Numbered from the stretch's first letter, positions 25,410-33,977 are shown. The stretch: 37,837 nt of DNA from Candidatus Yonathbacteria bacterium RIFCSPLOWO2_01_FULL_43_27 (GCA_001823545.1 MHUV01000001.1:1-37837); one strand, 5' to 3'. Program-made: numbers and translations. The notes: generated from the letters alone by a model not told the origin.

Positions 25410-25523
25410 CAAGAGTGTGTAGAAAACTTACTCAGGGTGTTGGCATTGAAAATAGAACATAGAACATACAACACGTGAGATGCATCAAGTGAAATTTAAC
25501 GGTTGGAAACTAATGGATGAAAA

Positions 25524-26672
25524 TTATTTTCTTTTCTTGCATTTTAGCACCGCTTCAATTCCCGGAAGTTTACCGTCTACAAGATAGTCTAGTGTTGCAC
25601 CACCTCCGGTGGAAACAAACGAAAGGTCTTTCTCTAAACCATTTTTTTCTACCACTACGGCAGTATCTCCGCCTCCAATGATAGAAGTTGCCTTTGTGCC
25701 AATAATTGCCTTGAGGAGCATGATGGTCCCTTTATCAAATCCCCCTTCGTAGTATCCCAATGGACCATTCCAGACAATAAGTTTTGCTTTTTTCAAAATT
25801 GGCGCGAGGGAACGTATCGTCTCTGGGCCAACATCGACGATAGCATCACCATGAGAAAGATCATCAATGTATTTTACGATCCCTTTTTTGTGGTTCGAGT
25901 CGCTCACCACAACATCCGTAGGAAGAATAATCTTTCCTTTTTTCAAGAGAGATGTAATATTAAATTTATAACGATCCACTGTTGAGGTACCCACCTCAAG
26001 CCCTGCGTCACGAATAAAATCATTCGCAAGAATACCCCCCACAAAAATATTATCCGCACGCTTCATAAACTTTTTCAAAAGTGGCATTTTAGTTTCAAAC
26101 TTTGCGCCACCAAGAATAAAGAGGAATGGATGTTTTGGGTTAAGCGCAAGAGAGAGATGCTTAACCTCGTCAGCAATAAGAAAACCAATATAGCTCGGTA
26201 AATATTTCGTAATTCCCACAACCGAAGCATGAGCGCGATGTGTCACCGCAAAAGCATCATTGATATAGATATCACCGAACGAAGCAAGGTATTTTGCGAA
26301 TTCAGGATCATTGTCAGTCTCGCGCGCGTCGAGGCGCAAGTTTTCAAACACCACTACGCCACCCAGTGACAAACCCTCTACCATCGTACGCGCCTCTTCT
26401 GTACGAAAATCAGGCACAAACCCTACCTTTATTTTTCTACTTAAATAACGAACTATAGGCTTGAGAGATGAAGACGCGTCCTTACCTATATGTGACAGAA
26501 TAATTACCCGAGCCTTCTTTTTAATCAGGTACTCAACGGTAGGAAGTGCGCGGTCGATACGCATCGTTTCTACAATCTTGCCATTTTTTATTGGCACATT
26601 AAAATCAAGGCGAAGAATAACGCGCTTACCTTTAAGGTCTTTGATATCTTTAATGGTCGGAATATTTTTCAT
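25524..26672 (-). CDS. pgk: Phosphoglycerate kinase
   Basis: 382 residues, the usual length. It transfers the acyl phosphate of 1,3-bisphosphoglycerate to ADP, one of the ATP-yielding steps of glycolysis. Signatures: VILRLDFNVP (N-terminal substrate site), SHIGKDASSSLKP, VVFENLRL, DAFAVTHRAHASVVG, FILGGAKFETKMPLL, and the nucleotide-site GGGDTAVVV and STGGGATLDYL near the C-terminus. It lies 25 nt after tpiA on the same strand and is cotranscribed from the tpiA promoter. In a genome of this kind glycolysis is likely the main ATP source. Confidence 0.97.
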   Translation of the reverse strand: MKNIPTIKDIKDLKGKRVILRLDFNVPIKNGKIVETMRIDRALPTVEYLIKKKARVIILSHIGKDASSSLKPIVRYLSRKIKVGFVPDFRTEEARTMVEGLSLGGVVVFENLRLDARETDNDPEFAKYLASFGDIYINDAFAVTHRAHASVVGITKYLPSYIGFLIADEVKHLSLALNPKHPFLFILGGAKFETKMPLLKKFMKRADNIFVGGILANDFIRDAGLEVGTSTVDRYKFNITSLLKKGKIILPTDVVVSDSNHKKGIVKYIDDLSHGDAIVDVGPETIRSLAPILKKAKLIVWNGPLGYYEGGFDKGTIMLLKAIIGTKATSIIGGGDTAVVVEKNGLEKDLSFVSTGGGATLDYLVDGKLPGIEAVLKCKKRK

Positions 26673-26697
26673 ATGATAGGTGGTGGTTGTTCAATAG

Positions 26698-27459
26698 TTA
26701 TTTGACTTTTTCTGCTCCGCGCAAAATCTCCCCAAACACAAATGGATCTAAACTAGCACGCCCTACAAGAAGCCCGTCGATGCGTGAAGCAGTTAAAAAA
26801 TCCTTCGTATTTTTTTCGTTTACCGAACCTCCATAGAGAATCGGCACGTGAGAACCGTCCCTATTATACATATCGGCGAGTGTTTTTTTAATCAGAATCG
26901 CAATTTCAAGCGCGTCCTCCGAAGAAGCTGCGCGGAGTGCATTTTTACCAATAGCCCATATTGGCTCATACGCAATGACCATATTACTTAATTCTTTTTT
27001 CTGTACATTTTTGAGCGCCAATTTTATCTGAGAAGCGACGTATCTCAAATACTCCCCGTCCTTATCACGTTCGCGTTCACCGACACACAAGACAACCACG
27101 AGTCCCGCCTTAATACCTGCGAGAATTTTTTTATTTATCATCTCATCAGTTTCTCCGAGCACGCGACGTTCCGAGTGTCCAATAATCACGTGTGTTAAAC
27201 CAACCGAACGAATCTGCGAAGGTGAAACTTCCCCCGTATACGCGCCTTCTTGCTCAAGCCATGCATTTTGCGCACCAAGAGTCACCCTATGTCCCGCTAC
27301 CATTTTTTTCAAATCGCCAGCGTACACCAACGGAGGACAAATAACCGTCTGTACATTGCGCAACACGCTTGCTGTTTTTTTAATCTGGGTAAATCGTTCG
27401 CGAGCCTCTTTTAGTTCCACAGGATACATTTTCCAGTTACCAATGATAAGTTTCTTCAT
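26698..27459 (-). CDS. tpiA: Triosephosphate isomerase
   Basis: 253 residues from the ATG at 27459 (MKKLIIGNWKM, the family start); an upstream start at 27504 lies inside the terminator hairpin and is rejected. It interconverts dihydroxyacetone phosphate and glyceraldehyde 3-phosphate. Catalytic residues are K10 (GNWKM), H95 (IIGHSERR) and E165 (AYEPIWAIG); the phosphate loop is ILYGGSVN. First gene of the tpiA-pgk unit. A TGG-TATTAT element 6 nt before the ATG predicts a leaderless message, and this promoter abuts the 29-bp terminator stem of the pilus cluster. Confidence 0.97.
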   Translation of the reverse strand: MKKLIIGNWKMYPVELKEARERFTQIKKTASVLRNVQTVICPPLVYAGDLKKMVAGHRVTLGAQNAWLEQEGAYTGEVSPSQIRSVGLTHVIIGHSERRVLGETDEMINKKILAGIKAGLVVVLCVGERERDKDGEYLRYVASQIKLALKNVQKKELSNMVIAYEPIWAIGKNALRAASSEDALEIAILIKKTLADMYNRDGSHVPILYGGSVNEKNTKDFLTASRIDGLLVGRASLDPFVFGEILRGAEKVK

Positions 27460-27474
27460 ACGGCAATAATACCA
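27460..27474 (-). promoter_or_regulatory. Extended -10 promoter of tpiA-pgk, predicted leaderless
   Basis: Minus strand TGG-TATTAT (hexamer 27471-27466), TGCCGT, then the ATG at 27459. The TG of the extended -10 overlaps the base of the terminator hairpin 27473-27534, so the -35 region is hairpin sequence. Confidence 0.5.
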
Positions 27475-27534
27475 TAAAAGAAAAGGTGCAAAAAATCCGC
27501 ACATATGCGGATTTTTTGCACCTTTTCTTTTATG
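27473..27534. terminator. 29-bp perfect terminator hairpin between the pilus cluster and tpiA
   Basis: Left arm 27473-27501, loop CATA, right arm 27506-27534, with no mismatch. It contains AAAAAATCCGCA and TGCGGATTTTTTGCACC, so a T run follows an inner 5-bp GC stem in either direction. It closes the minus-strand pilus operon, whose last stop is at 27544. Confidence 0.8.
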
Positions 27535-27543
27535 TAATCAATA

Positions 27544-28854
27544 CTACTGCCCCTCCTTCCAATCCTGTATTACCCACGAACCTCCCGGCCCCGATGTAAA
27601 CAGGGCATTTTGAAGTCCCGACGCATAAATTACATTTGCACTATTTTGTAACGTAATCTTGTACGCAGTCACCTCTTTTACTGAAGCATTATTTTTTAAC
27701 AGAATATCACCAAGGCGCGCGTACAAAAGAACATCTCCTTGAGCACCTTGTTCGAGTTCAATCGCTTCATTTGGATCACCCATCGATGCGCCAGTATTTT
27801 CAGATATAAGCATAACCCACGAACTTCCTCCTGGGGCTCCCGTGAAATACAATCCGGTTCCCTCTACTTCAATTTTGCTACTTGTCGTATGGTTTGAAGG
27901 ATTATCAGCAATCATCACGATACTTTGTCCGACAAGCGTGGGGTCAACGCGCACCGTCACGTGATTTTTTATTTTAATATTGCCTGTTACCCAGAGAGGG
28001 CCACCAAGGGTAATCACGGGCCCACCACCTGTACCCGTCCCCGTAATAATGAAATCGCACGGAATCTTTGCGGGTCCCAGCGTGGTGTTTGAAGCAAGCT
28101 CATACTTTCCGCTAGTACATGTAACCGTACCTCCCGCAAGTGCTACTGCTTCAAAATTTGCAATATCAGCTGCTGAAATAGGAAACGGTTGCGCTGGTTG
28201 AAGCGTAAGTGTTTTACAAGTAGTAGTTGATGAACCAGAAATCGTATTGCAGTATGCATCTCCTGCAATCGTAGAATTACTAATGGTTCCCGCATACATA
28301 GAGCTTCCTCCTTGATTTTGAACGCCCGTAATTGAACCATTGAGCCCCGTAGTGCCAGCTGCGATAACCGTACCGCTCACTAAATTATTTGATCCGACAA
28401 CGGGCCCTGCAGAAAAAAGATTTCCTGTAATAGTGGAACTGTTTTGTAAAAGCACACCTCCCTCCCCCGCGTGAACACCAAAACTAAACGATTCCCCCAC
28501 TGAGGTCGTAAGTGTTGATTTTACACGACGAGTATTTTTAAAAATATCACCGAGGGAGCTTATAAATTTTTCATAGCCACTTACGTTGGTAATAGTAGTG
28601 GTGGCAGTATTTCCCTCAAGGACAAGAACTTCCTCGGCGCTTATTTGTTTTCCGTTCTTGAGGCGGTACAAAGCATCCTCGTGCCCAGACTCAGAAAGAT
28701 AGTACGCGCCTTTTGATTTCTCAAAATCACGCGAAGTTACATATTCACGCACCACAGGCGTCGAAAGTCCGAGCGCAAACGTTATTGATATAATAACAAA
28801 AAACATAACCGCCGTTATGATGGCTGCCCCTCTTTTATGTGATAAATATTTCAT
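27544..28854 (-). CDS. PilX-like type IV pilus-associated protein
   Basis: 436 residues. The N-terminus MKYLSHKRG, then AAIITAVMFFVIISITFALGL, is a type III signal-like helix as in PilX and GspK: it lacks Glu at +5 (Thr14 there), which in GspK-type pseudopilins marks the tip subunit. SESGHEDALYRL follows, as in PilX proteins. The C-terminal 300 residues are beta-rich and repetitive (STITGNLFSAGPVVGSNNLV, GNIKIKNHVTVRVDP), with the look of a beta-solenoid. Last gene of the pilus operon, 8 nt after the next prepilin gene. It probably sits at the pilus tip or primes assembly. Confidence 0.75.
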   Translation of the reverse strand: MKYLSHKRGAAIITAVMFFVIISITFALGLSTPVVREYVTSRDFEKSKGAYYLSESGHEDALYRLKNGKQISAEEVLVLEGNTATTTITNVSGYEKFISSLGDIFKNTRRVKSTLTTSVGESFSFGVHAGEGGVLLQNSSTITGNLFSAGPVVGSNNLVSGTVIAAGTTGLNGSITGVQNQGGSSMYAGTISNSTIAGDAYCNTISGSSTTTCKTLTLQPAQPFPISAADIANFEAVALAGGTVTCTSGKYELASNTTLGPAKIPCDFIITGTGTGGGPVITLGGPLWVTGNIKIKNHVTVRVDPTLVGQSIVMIADNPSNHTTSSKIEVEGTGLYFTGAPGGSSWVMLISENTGASMGDPNEAIELEQGAQGDVLLYARLGDILLKNNASVKEVTAYKITLQNSANVIYASGLQNALFTSGPGGSWVIQDWKEGQ

Positions 28855-28862
28855 AATAATAA

Positions 28863-29384
28863 TTAATGTGTAGAACCTCGTAATAATATCGTATCATAAA
28901 AAACCGCATCCCGAGACAATACGCCATGAGTATCATGGAGTGACATTTCTATTTTTATCGCTTTTGAATTGGCGGTGGTAATTTGTCTAAAAACTAAATT
29001 CGTCACCGTTGTACTTTTTGCCATAAGAGAACCCTTATCGACACCACCCTCTTTAATTCCTATCTGATTCCCATTCACGTAGAATTCCAAGGTGGTATTT
29101 GCACCACCAGCATCTTTTGTTCTGAGCGTAAGGTATCCAGGGTTTGTATTAAAAGTACTTCCCGCAGTATCGATGTCGTACGCGTTGCGAATCTCGCGAC
29201 TCATGCGCTCGAGTGCTGTCGTTGCTGACTGATTAATATTTTGAGTAAGACGAAGTGTGTAAAATGATTTCATAACGACCATAAGCGCCTCAATCGCGAG
29301 AATAGAGAGTATTGCAAAAAATGCGATGTAGATAATCATTTCCACAAGGGTGAACCCGGATTTTTTGTGTCTCGTGAACCTCAT
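28863..29384 (-). CDS. Type IV prepilin-like protein (PilW/GspJ type)
   Basis: 173 residues. The prepilin peptidase site is KKSG|FTLVEMIIYIAFFAIL, with G10 before the cut, F11 and the conserved Glu at +5 (E15). The hydrophobic helix (FAILSILAIEALMVVMKSFY) forms the filament core. The position in the operon and the STTVTNLVFRQITTANSKAIK region resemble minor pilins of the PilW/GspJ group. It is one base from the neighbouring prepilin gene. The prepilin peptidase itself is not in the window. Confidence 0.85.
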   Translation of the reverse strand: MRFTRHKKSGFTLVEMIIYIAFFAILSILAIEALMVVMKSFYTLRLTQNINQSATTALERMSREIRNAYDIDTAGSTFNTNPGYLTLRTKDAGGANTTLEFYVNGNQIGIKEGGVDKGSLMAKSTTVTNLVFRQITTANSKAIKIEMSLHDTHGVLSRDAVFYDTILLRGSTH

Positions 29385-29385
29385 A

Positions 29386-29877
29386 CTAATTATTGAATAT
29401 GTTAGTTATGTACGTCTGGATTGTTTTAGTAGTTGTCGCTCCCTTTACATTCCACGCAACACTCACCGCAACGAGCCTCGTATTAGGATCGAGTATCCCC
29501 GTATCTGAGATATCTTCACTTACATTTCGCTTCACTTCACTGACGGTAATTTTTCGTTCAAATTTCCCACCAATAAACACATTAATAGTACTCGTTGCCC
29601 AATTCGTACCATCCCACGCGAGATAGGTCGGCGTGGTGGTAGAAAGTTTTACAATATTGTTTGCGTACCCAGCATCACGAAAAAGCTTTACCACCTCTAC
29701 CCCTTCTTCAAGCAAATAGTCACCCTGCACGGCAGACTGTGTAAGACTACTCACCTCAAGCGTTTTTTGAAAAAAAGATGATATTCCCAAGAGGGACGTT
29801 GAGAGCACCGCTGCACCAATAAGCATCTCCACAAGTCCAAACCCTCTCTGTTTTTGAAATGAAACAAAGATCTTCAT
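29386..29877 (-). CDS. Type IV prepilin-like protein (PilV/GspI type)
   Basis: 163 residues from the ATG at 29877; the TTG at 29907 upstream is less likely. Cleavage site KQRG|FGLVEMLIGAAVLSTS, Glu at +5 present. The remainder is beta-rich, with TSTINVFIGGKFERKITVSE and VAVSVAWNVKGATTTKTIQ. GLVEML is the usual PilV-like variant of the motif. It starts 40 nt before the upstream FimT-like gene's stop. A TGA-TATACT element 7 nt before the ATG may be an internal promoter. Confidence 0.85.
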   Translation of the reverse strand: MKIFVSFQKQRGFGLVEMLIGAAVLSTSLLGISSFFQKTLEVSSLTQSAVQGDYLLEEGVEVVKLFRDAGYANNIVKLSTTTPTYLAWDGTNWATSTINVFIGGKFERKITVSEVKRNVSEDISDTGILDPNTRLVAVSVAWNVKGATTTKTIQTYITNIFNN

Positions 29878-29893
29878 ATATAAAAGTATATCA
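29878..29893 (-). promoter_or_regulatory. Possible internal promoter in the pilus operon
   Basis: Minus strand TGA-TATACT (hexamer 29890-29885), TTTATAT, then the ATG at 29877. It has the same layout as the other extended -10 elements of the window, with 7 nt instead of 6 before the start codon. Confidence 0.35.
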
Positions 29894-29917
29894 CCGCACG
29901 TGATCAAACCCTAACTA

Positions 29918-30388
29918 TTAATTTCGCGTTGAAACCCCCGAAGGGAACACGACAATGGTTGTACTCGCTGTTCCTCCGATCACAAGGAGTGTTGTTGTCG
30001 CATTCTGGTTTGTGGCACCCGTTACTTTTTGAAAAACAACATCCGCACCGCCACCATTGACCACGATAGGAGAAAGCGTGAGCGCTGTATTTAAAACATG
30101 TTCCTCATTTGTTCCCGCGCCTGCAACATAGGTATCCCCTTGAAATAAAACGACTTTGTCAGCCTCAAAATGTATCCCGTATTGAAAATCCTCCTTTGAT
30201 GACATTGAAGATAAACGCGCCTTATTCACGAGGGTAATCACGTTCTGTGTTTCAGTACTTAAAATACTATTCCTTCTAAAATCCATAAATGAAGGAATGA
30301 CAATCACCAAAAGAATAGCGAGAATACCAACTGAAATAGTAAGTTCAAGAAATGTTAACCCACGATTCATAAGGGTGTAAGGTGTCAT
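29918..30388 (-). CDS. Type IV prepilin-like protein (FimT/GspH type)
   Basis: 156 residues; an alternative ATG at 30370 would begin MNRG directly at the cleavage site. Prepilin site NRG|LTFLELTISVGILAILL, with Glu at +5. The mature part has the FimT/GspH plan: RRNSILSTETQNVITLVNKARLSS after the helix, then beta strands and a C-terminal IVVFPSGVSTRN, matching the 'FxPxG' end of the family. One base separates it from pilC. Likely a minor pilin. Confidence 0.85.
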   Translation of the reverse strand: MTPYTLMNRGLTFLELTISVGILAILLVIVIPSFMDFRRNSILSTETQNVITLVNKARLSSMSSKEDFQYGIHFEADKVVLFQGDTYVAGAGTNEEHVLNTALTLSPIVVNGGGADVVFQKVTGATNQNATTTLLVIGGTASTTIVVFPSGVSTRN

Positions 30389-30389
30389 A

Positions 30390-31607
30390 CTAGAGATTGG
30401 TCATTACAGAGTACATTGGCGTAATCATCGATATGGCAAAAAATCCAACAGACGCGCCGATAACCACCATAAGAAGCGGTTCAATAATCGTAGACATATT
30501 TTTCGTAGCAGAGTCTACTTCATCCTCATAGAACGTGGCGACATTCAGAAGCATTTCAGAGAGCTTTCCTGTTTCTTCGCCAACCTCAATCATTTCACCT
30601 ACAAGAAGTGGGTAGATTTTTTCATGTTCAACAAAAACTGACGAAAGCGGGATACCCTTCTGTACACGCTCAACAGCAATAGCCATTATATCCTTGTAGT
30701 ATGTATTTTGAAGAACATCTTTCGTAATAGTGATAGACTCAACCATATCAACCCCCGATGAAAGAAGTGAGGAAAGTGTACGTGTCGTACGTGCAGCATT
30801 TGATTGTCGAACTAAACTTTTCACCACAGGCAAATAAAAAAGCATATACTCAAATGCACGATGACCCTTCTTTGTACGAAGGATTCCTATAATAGAAATA
30901 ACCAAAACGACAACGATACCAGCTCCGGCAACATAATGATTTGCAAGAAAATCCGAAATTCCCATAATGATCTTGGTACTAAGTGGCAACGCAACATTGA
31001 GTTCTTTAAATGTCGCTGAGAGTGTCGGCACCACATAAATAAACATCAAAATACCGATAAGCACGAGAGCAGAGAGTACCACAGATGGATAGATCATTGC
31101 CCCTTTAATCTTTTTCTTAAGGGCATAGCTTTTTTCGAGTTGATCACCTACTACAAGAAGTGACTGGGGCAACTTTCCTGATTCCTCTCCCGCACGCACC
31201 ATTGATACAAATAGTGCAGAAAAAACTTTAGGAAATTTTGCCATTCCATCAGACAAGGTATTGCCGTGACTGACATCCTCACTCAAAGAATGGATAGTTG
31301 CTTTGAAGGTAACATTCCTTGTTTGTCGCTCAAGAATGGAGAGTGCGCGGGAAAGAGAGAGACCCGCCGTCATCATGGCGCTCAAGTTATGCGCAAACAC
31401 AATGAGATCATGCATTTTCACACGAGTAAGGAGTTTGTTGATGAAATCCATATTTAACGAGAAACCCCCTTTCACCTCTTCAACAGAAATGACCGTTTTC
31501 CCCGAAGCACGGAGCTCGGTCGCAAGCGCAAAACGGTCAGTGGATTCTTGTTCTCCTTGAGTTTCCACTCCCGATACTTCTCGTACTTTGTAGGTAAATT
31601 TAGGCAT
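30390..31607 (-). CDS. pilC: Type IV pilus inner-membrane platform protein PilC
   Basis: 405 residues from the ATG at 31607 (MPKFTYKVREVSG, the family start); a TTG at 31643 upstream is rejected. PilC/GspF forms the inner-membrane platform that couples the assembly ATPase to pilin insertion. It has two T2SSF domains, each with the long helical head (LIVFAHNLSAMMTAGLSLSRAL and SNAARTTRTLSSLLSSGVDMVESI), and hydrophobic segments near VLSALVLIGILMFIYVV, AGAGIVVVLVISIIGIL and PLLMVVIGASVGFFAISM. The EEETGKLS-like loops (RAGEESGKLP, EVGEETGKLSE) are conserved. PilB and PilT ATPases are not in the window. Confidence 0.95.
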   Translation of the reverse strand: MPKFTYKVREVSGVETQGEQESTDRFALATELRASGKTVISVEEVKGGFSLNMDFINKLLTRVKMHDLIVFAHNLSAMMTAGLSLSRALSILERQTRNVTFKATIHSLSEDVSHGNTLSDGMAKFPKVFSALFVSMVRAGEESGKLPQSLLVVGDQLEKSYALKKKIKGAMIYPSVVLSALVLIGILMFIYVVPTLSATFKELNVALPLSTKIIMGISDFLANHYVAGAGIVVVLVISIIGILRTKKGHRAFEYMLFYLPVVKSLVRQSNAARTTRTLSSLLSSGVDMVESITITKDVLQNTYYKDIMAIAVERVQKGIPLSSVFVEHEKIYPLLVGEMIEVGEETGKLSEMLLNVATFYEDEVDSATKNMSTIIEPLLMVVIGASVGFFAISMITPMYSVMTNL

Positions 31608-31664
31608 ATAATATGTGATTCCTTTTAAAGATTCGGTCTCCAAAAAGAAAGGTACTGACTTTTC

Positions 31665-33557
31665 CTATGGATACTGTTCAGTAATTGTGGCATAACAAGT
31701 TGTTTCTGTCGTAACATCTCCGCATTTTTTACTCCACCCGCTATACCAACATTGGCGTCCTCGCGAAACAGACGTGCATGATTCTGGTGGTAAATCGGCG
31801 TAAGAATGTTCTCCCGTATCGCACGCCGTTGTTGTGGGTGTGCCCTCCCACCCTTCTGGGGCGCTTTTCTTGTCCACACAATGTACGCTTTTTGTTGTCG
31901 TCCACTTCGCTGGGCGCACCATACAGCTTGCATTCGCATATGTTCCAGAAAGTGTACCATCAGTGCAGGTACGTGTTTCAGAAACACATTCTCCTATATT
32001 CGCGCTTGCCGCCTGATATGCAGTCACTGATGTACCATTTTTAACAGTACCAAAGGCATTAGAACTACAATCCTTCCCATCCAGCACCGCACAACTCGCA
32101 TTCATATAGAAGCCAGATAGAACGCCATTTGCACAGGTGCGTGTCTGAGAAACACATTCTGCTCCATACTTCACACTTGCCGATAGGTATGCGGTGATCG
32201 ATGCCCCGTTAAGAACAACCATGCTACCCAGTGTACACCTTGCCGCCTCTGCTACGTTTACTGTCGCTTTCTGTGTAATTGTAGTGCCTGCATCTCCCGT
32301 GCACGTAACTTCAAGAATTGAAGGACTGGTGAGTGGTTGGGTAAATTTCGTATCGTTCAATCCAAATGTACTATCTGCCCATGGACCACTTCCCGTGCAT
32401 TTCGTCGCTCCCGTTGATGTCCACCTGAGCGTCGCGACCTTGCCATAACCAATTGACTGAGTGCTTGGACTAAGAGTAAGTGAAAGTTTTGGAACTGAAA
32501 CAATCACCTGAACTTCTTTCGTAGTTGTCCCCCCGACGCCATTCTCACACGTAATAGAAAACATTTGACTTTCCTTAAGTGGTGCAGTTGTCTGTACGCC
32601 ACTCGCTGAGAGTTTTCCTGTCCACCCCCAATCCACACCAGCGCCACCTGCAGTACACGACGTTGCGTTTGGCGCAAGCCATGCAAGAGTTACCTTTTCT
32701 CCCGCAGTTACTTTTGAAGGCGTTGCCGTAAAGGTAATCTGCGGACCCTGTGCAACAGATACCGTTACTTTTCTTAATGAAGTTTTACCATCACCCACAC
32801 AGGAAAGTGTATACGACTGACTCGTCGTAAGTGGTGGCGTAGTATATGAACCTTTAAGAGGACGTGACCCTGTCCATGTGGACGATGTTCTTCCACCCGA
32901 CGCCGTACAAGATGTTGCATTCATCGTCGACCAGGTAATCGTAGCAGTCTTACCCTTGCCAATCGATTCTGGTTTTGCGCTCATGGTAATAATAGGAACT
33001 TTTACGATCGGCTGTGCAACATCAACAGTAACACTTTTTGTAATAGAAACGCCGTCATCCGCCATACAAGAAAGAATAAATGTCGTGGGTACCATCAACG
33101 CCCTTGTTTCTACCGAACCAGCAGCGGCACCTCCTGTTACAAACCATGATGACTCGTTTCCTGCCGCAGCACAAAACGTTGAAGTTGATGACCATGAAAG
33201 AGTTACCGGCTGACCCGTTGTTGCCTTTGCAGGTGTAGCAATAAAAGAATTAATGATGGGAGCTGGAATATTTTCTGCTATTGCGCAATCCTGAGGACAC
33301 ACATTTGGATTTGCTTTTTCATGAGGATTACACACACCGTCACCACATTGGGTAGTAGGCGACCAGTTTGGTGGTTCCGGGAACGTAATAGTGCTTGTCG
33401 CCGAGGGACATACTCCCCCAATGCAGGTGTTGTCGATGGTATTGTTTGAAAATTTCATAACAGCGACCGTTGTGCCCAAGGACAAAACAATTAAACTCGC
33501 AACTGTTATCAAAATAATATTTTTTGTAAGAACAAAACCGCGTCGAGAATTTAACAT
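31665..33557 (-). CDS. Cys-rich Ig-repeat surface protein of the pilus cluster
   Basis: 630 residues. The N-terminus MLNSRRG, then FVLTKNIILITVASLIVLSL, looks like a prepilin signal with Lys instead of Glu at +5, or a plain membrane anchor. Residues 71-91 are CGDGVCNPHEKANPNVCPQD then C, a known Cys-rich motif of surface proteins. Four Ig-like repeats follow (about 100-440), each with one Cys pair (FCAAAG...FILSCMADDG; SCTASG...YTLSCVGDG). Two repeats with CVSQTRTCANGVLSGFYMNASC-type motifs come next, then a Cys-rich end. It is 57 nt upstream of pilC on the same strand. Likely a pilus-tip or pilus-associated adhesin; a disulfide pathway would be needed. Confidence 0.82.
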   Translation of the reverse strand: MLNSRRGFVLTKNIILITVASLIVLSLGTTVAVMKFSNNTIDNTCIGGVCPSATSTITFPEPPNWSPTTQCGDGVCNPHEKANPNVCPQDCAIAENIPAPIINSFIATPAKATTGQPVTLSWSSTSTFCAAAGNESSWFVTGGAAAGSVETRALMVPTTFILSCMADDGVSITKSVTVDVAQPIVKVPIITMSAKPESIGKGKTATITWSTMNATSCTASGGRTSSTWTGSRPLKGSYTTPPLTTSQSYTLSCVGDGKTSLRKVTVSVAQGPQITFTATPSKVTAGEKVTLAWLAPNATSCTAGGAGVDWGWTGKLSASGVQTTAPLKESQMFSITCENGVGGTTTKEVQVIVSVPKLSLTLSPSTQSIGYGKVATLRWTSTGATKCTGSGPWADSTFGLNDTKFTQPLTSPSILEVTCTGDAGTTITQKATVNVAEAARCTLGSMVVLNGASITAYLSASVKYGAECVSQTRTCANGVLSGFYMNASCAVLDGKDCSSNAFGTVKNGTSVTAYQAASANIGECVSETRTCTDGTLSGTYANASCMVRPAKWTTTKSVHCVDKKSAPEGWEGTPTTTACDTGEHSYADLPPESCTSVSRGRQCWYSGWSKKCGDVTTETTCYATITEQYP

Positions 33558-33572
33558 ACATATATTGTATCA
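33558..33572 (-). promoter_or_regulatory. Extended -10 promoter of the pilus cluster, predicted leaderless
   Basis: Minus strand TGA-TACAAT (hexamer 33569-33564), ATATGT, then the ATG at 33557. No -35 match at 17 nt. The gap 33558-33977 also holds an AT-rich stretch (33640-33760), two DnaA-box-like 9-mers (33760-33779), and about 180 nt in frame with the M23 gene that I regard as non-coding leader. Confidence 0.5.
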
Positions 33573-33977
33573 AAGAACCTACGAAAAGAAAGGGATATTT
33601 TTCTTACATTTGAATTGTGTGCGGAATGAAAAGAACTTGATTGTCGTAAAAAATTTTCTTTTTTCTATTCTTAAGCAAAAAAAATATAATCATCATACTG
33701 TGGGTGTAAATTTTTAATTTTTATTACACAACACACTACTATTAGTATCAACAAAAATGTTATCCCCACCTTTTCCACATATCTATTCCCTCACCTAGTG
33801 TTTTATGCTAGGCTTTTAATAACCATTGGGATTGGCCCATTGGCATACCGACACTCAAACACTCTCTCTACGACAGAACGACCGAATTCCTCTAAAAATA
33901 GCCTTATTTTAACTCAACCTAAAACCCCTGACCAAGAAAGCATCTCGAGTGTTCAGGTAAAATATCCTTATTTCTCA

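Noticed and set aside
25334-25474. Upstream start of the PaaX-like protein
   Set aside because: The extension would translate through palindrome B and the TATAAT box; MKKQERQEM at 25333 fits homologue starts.
33798-33977. 60-residue N-terminal extension of the M23 peptidase from a GTG
   Set aside because: The internal ATG at 33978 gives a perfect signal peptide at the N-terminus; the extension has no recognisable features and would bury the signal.
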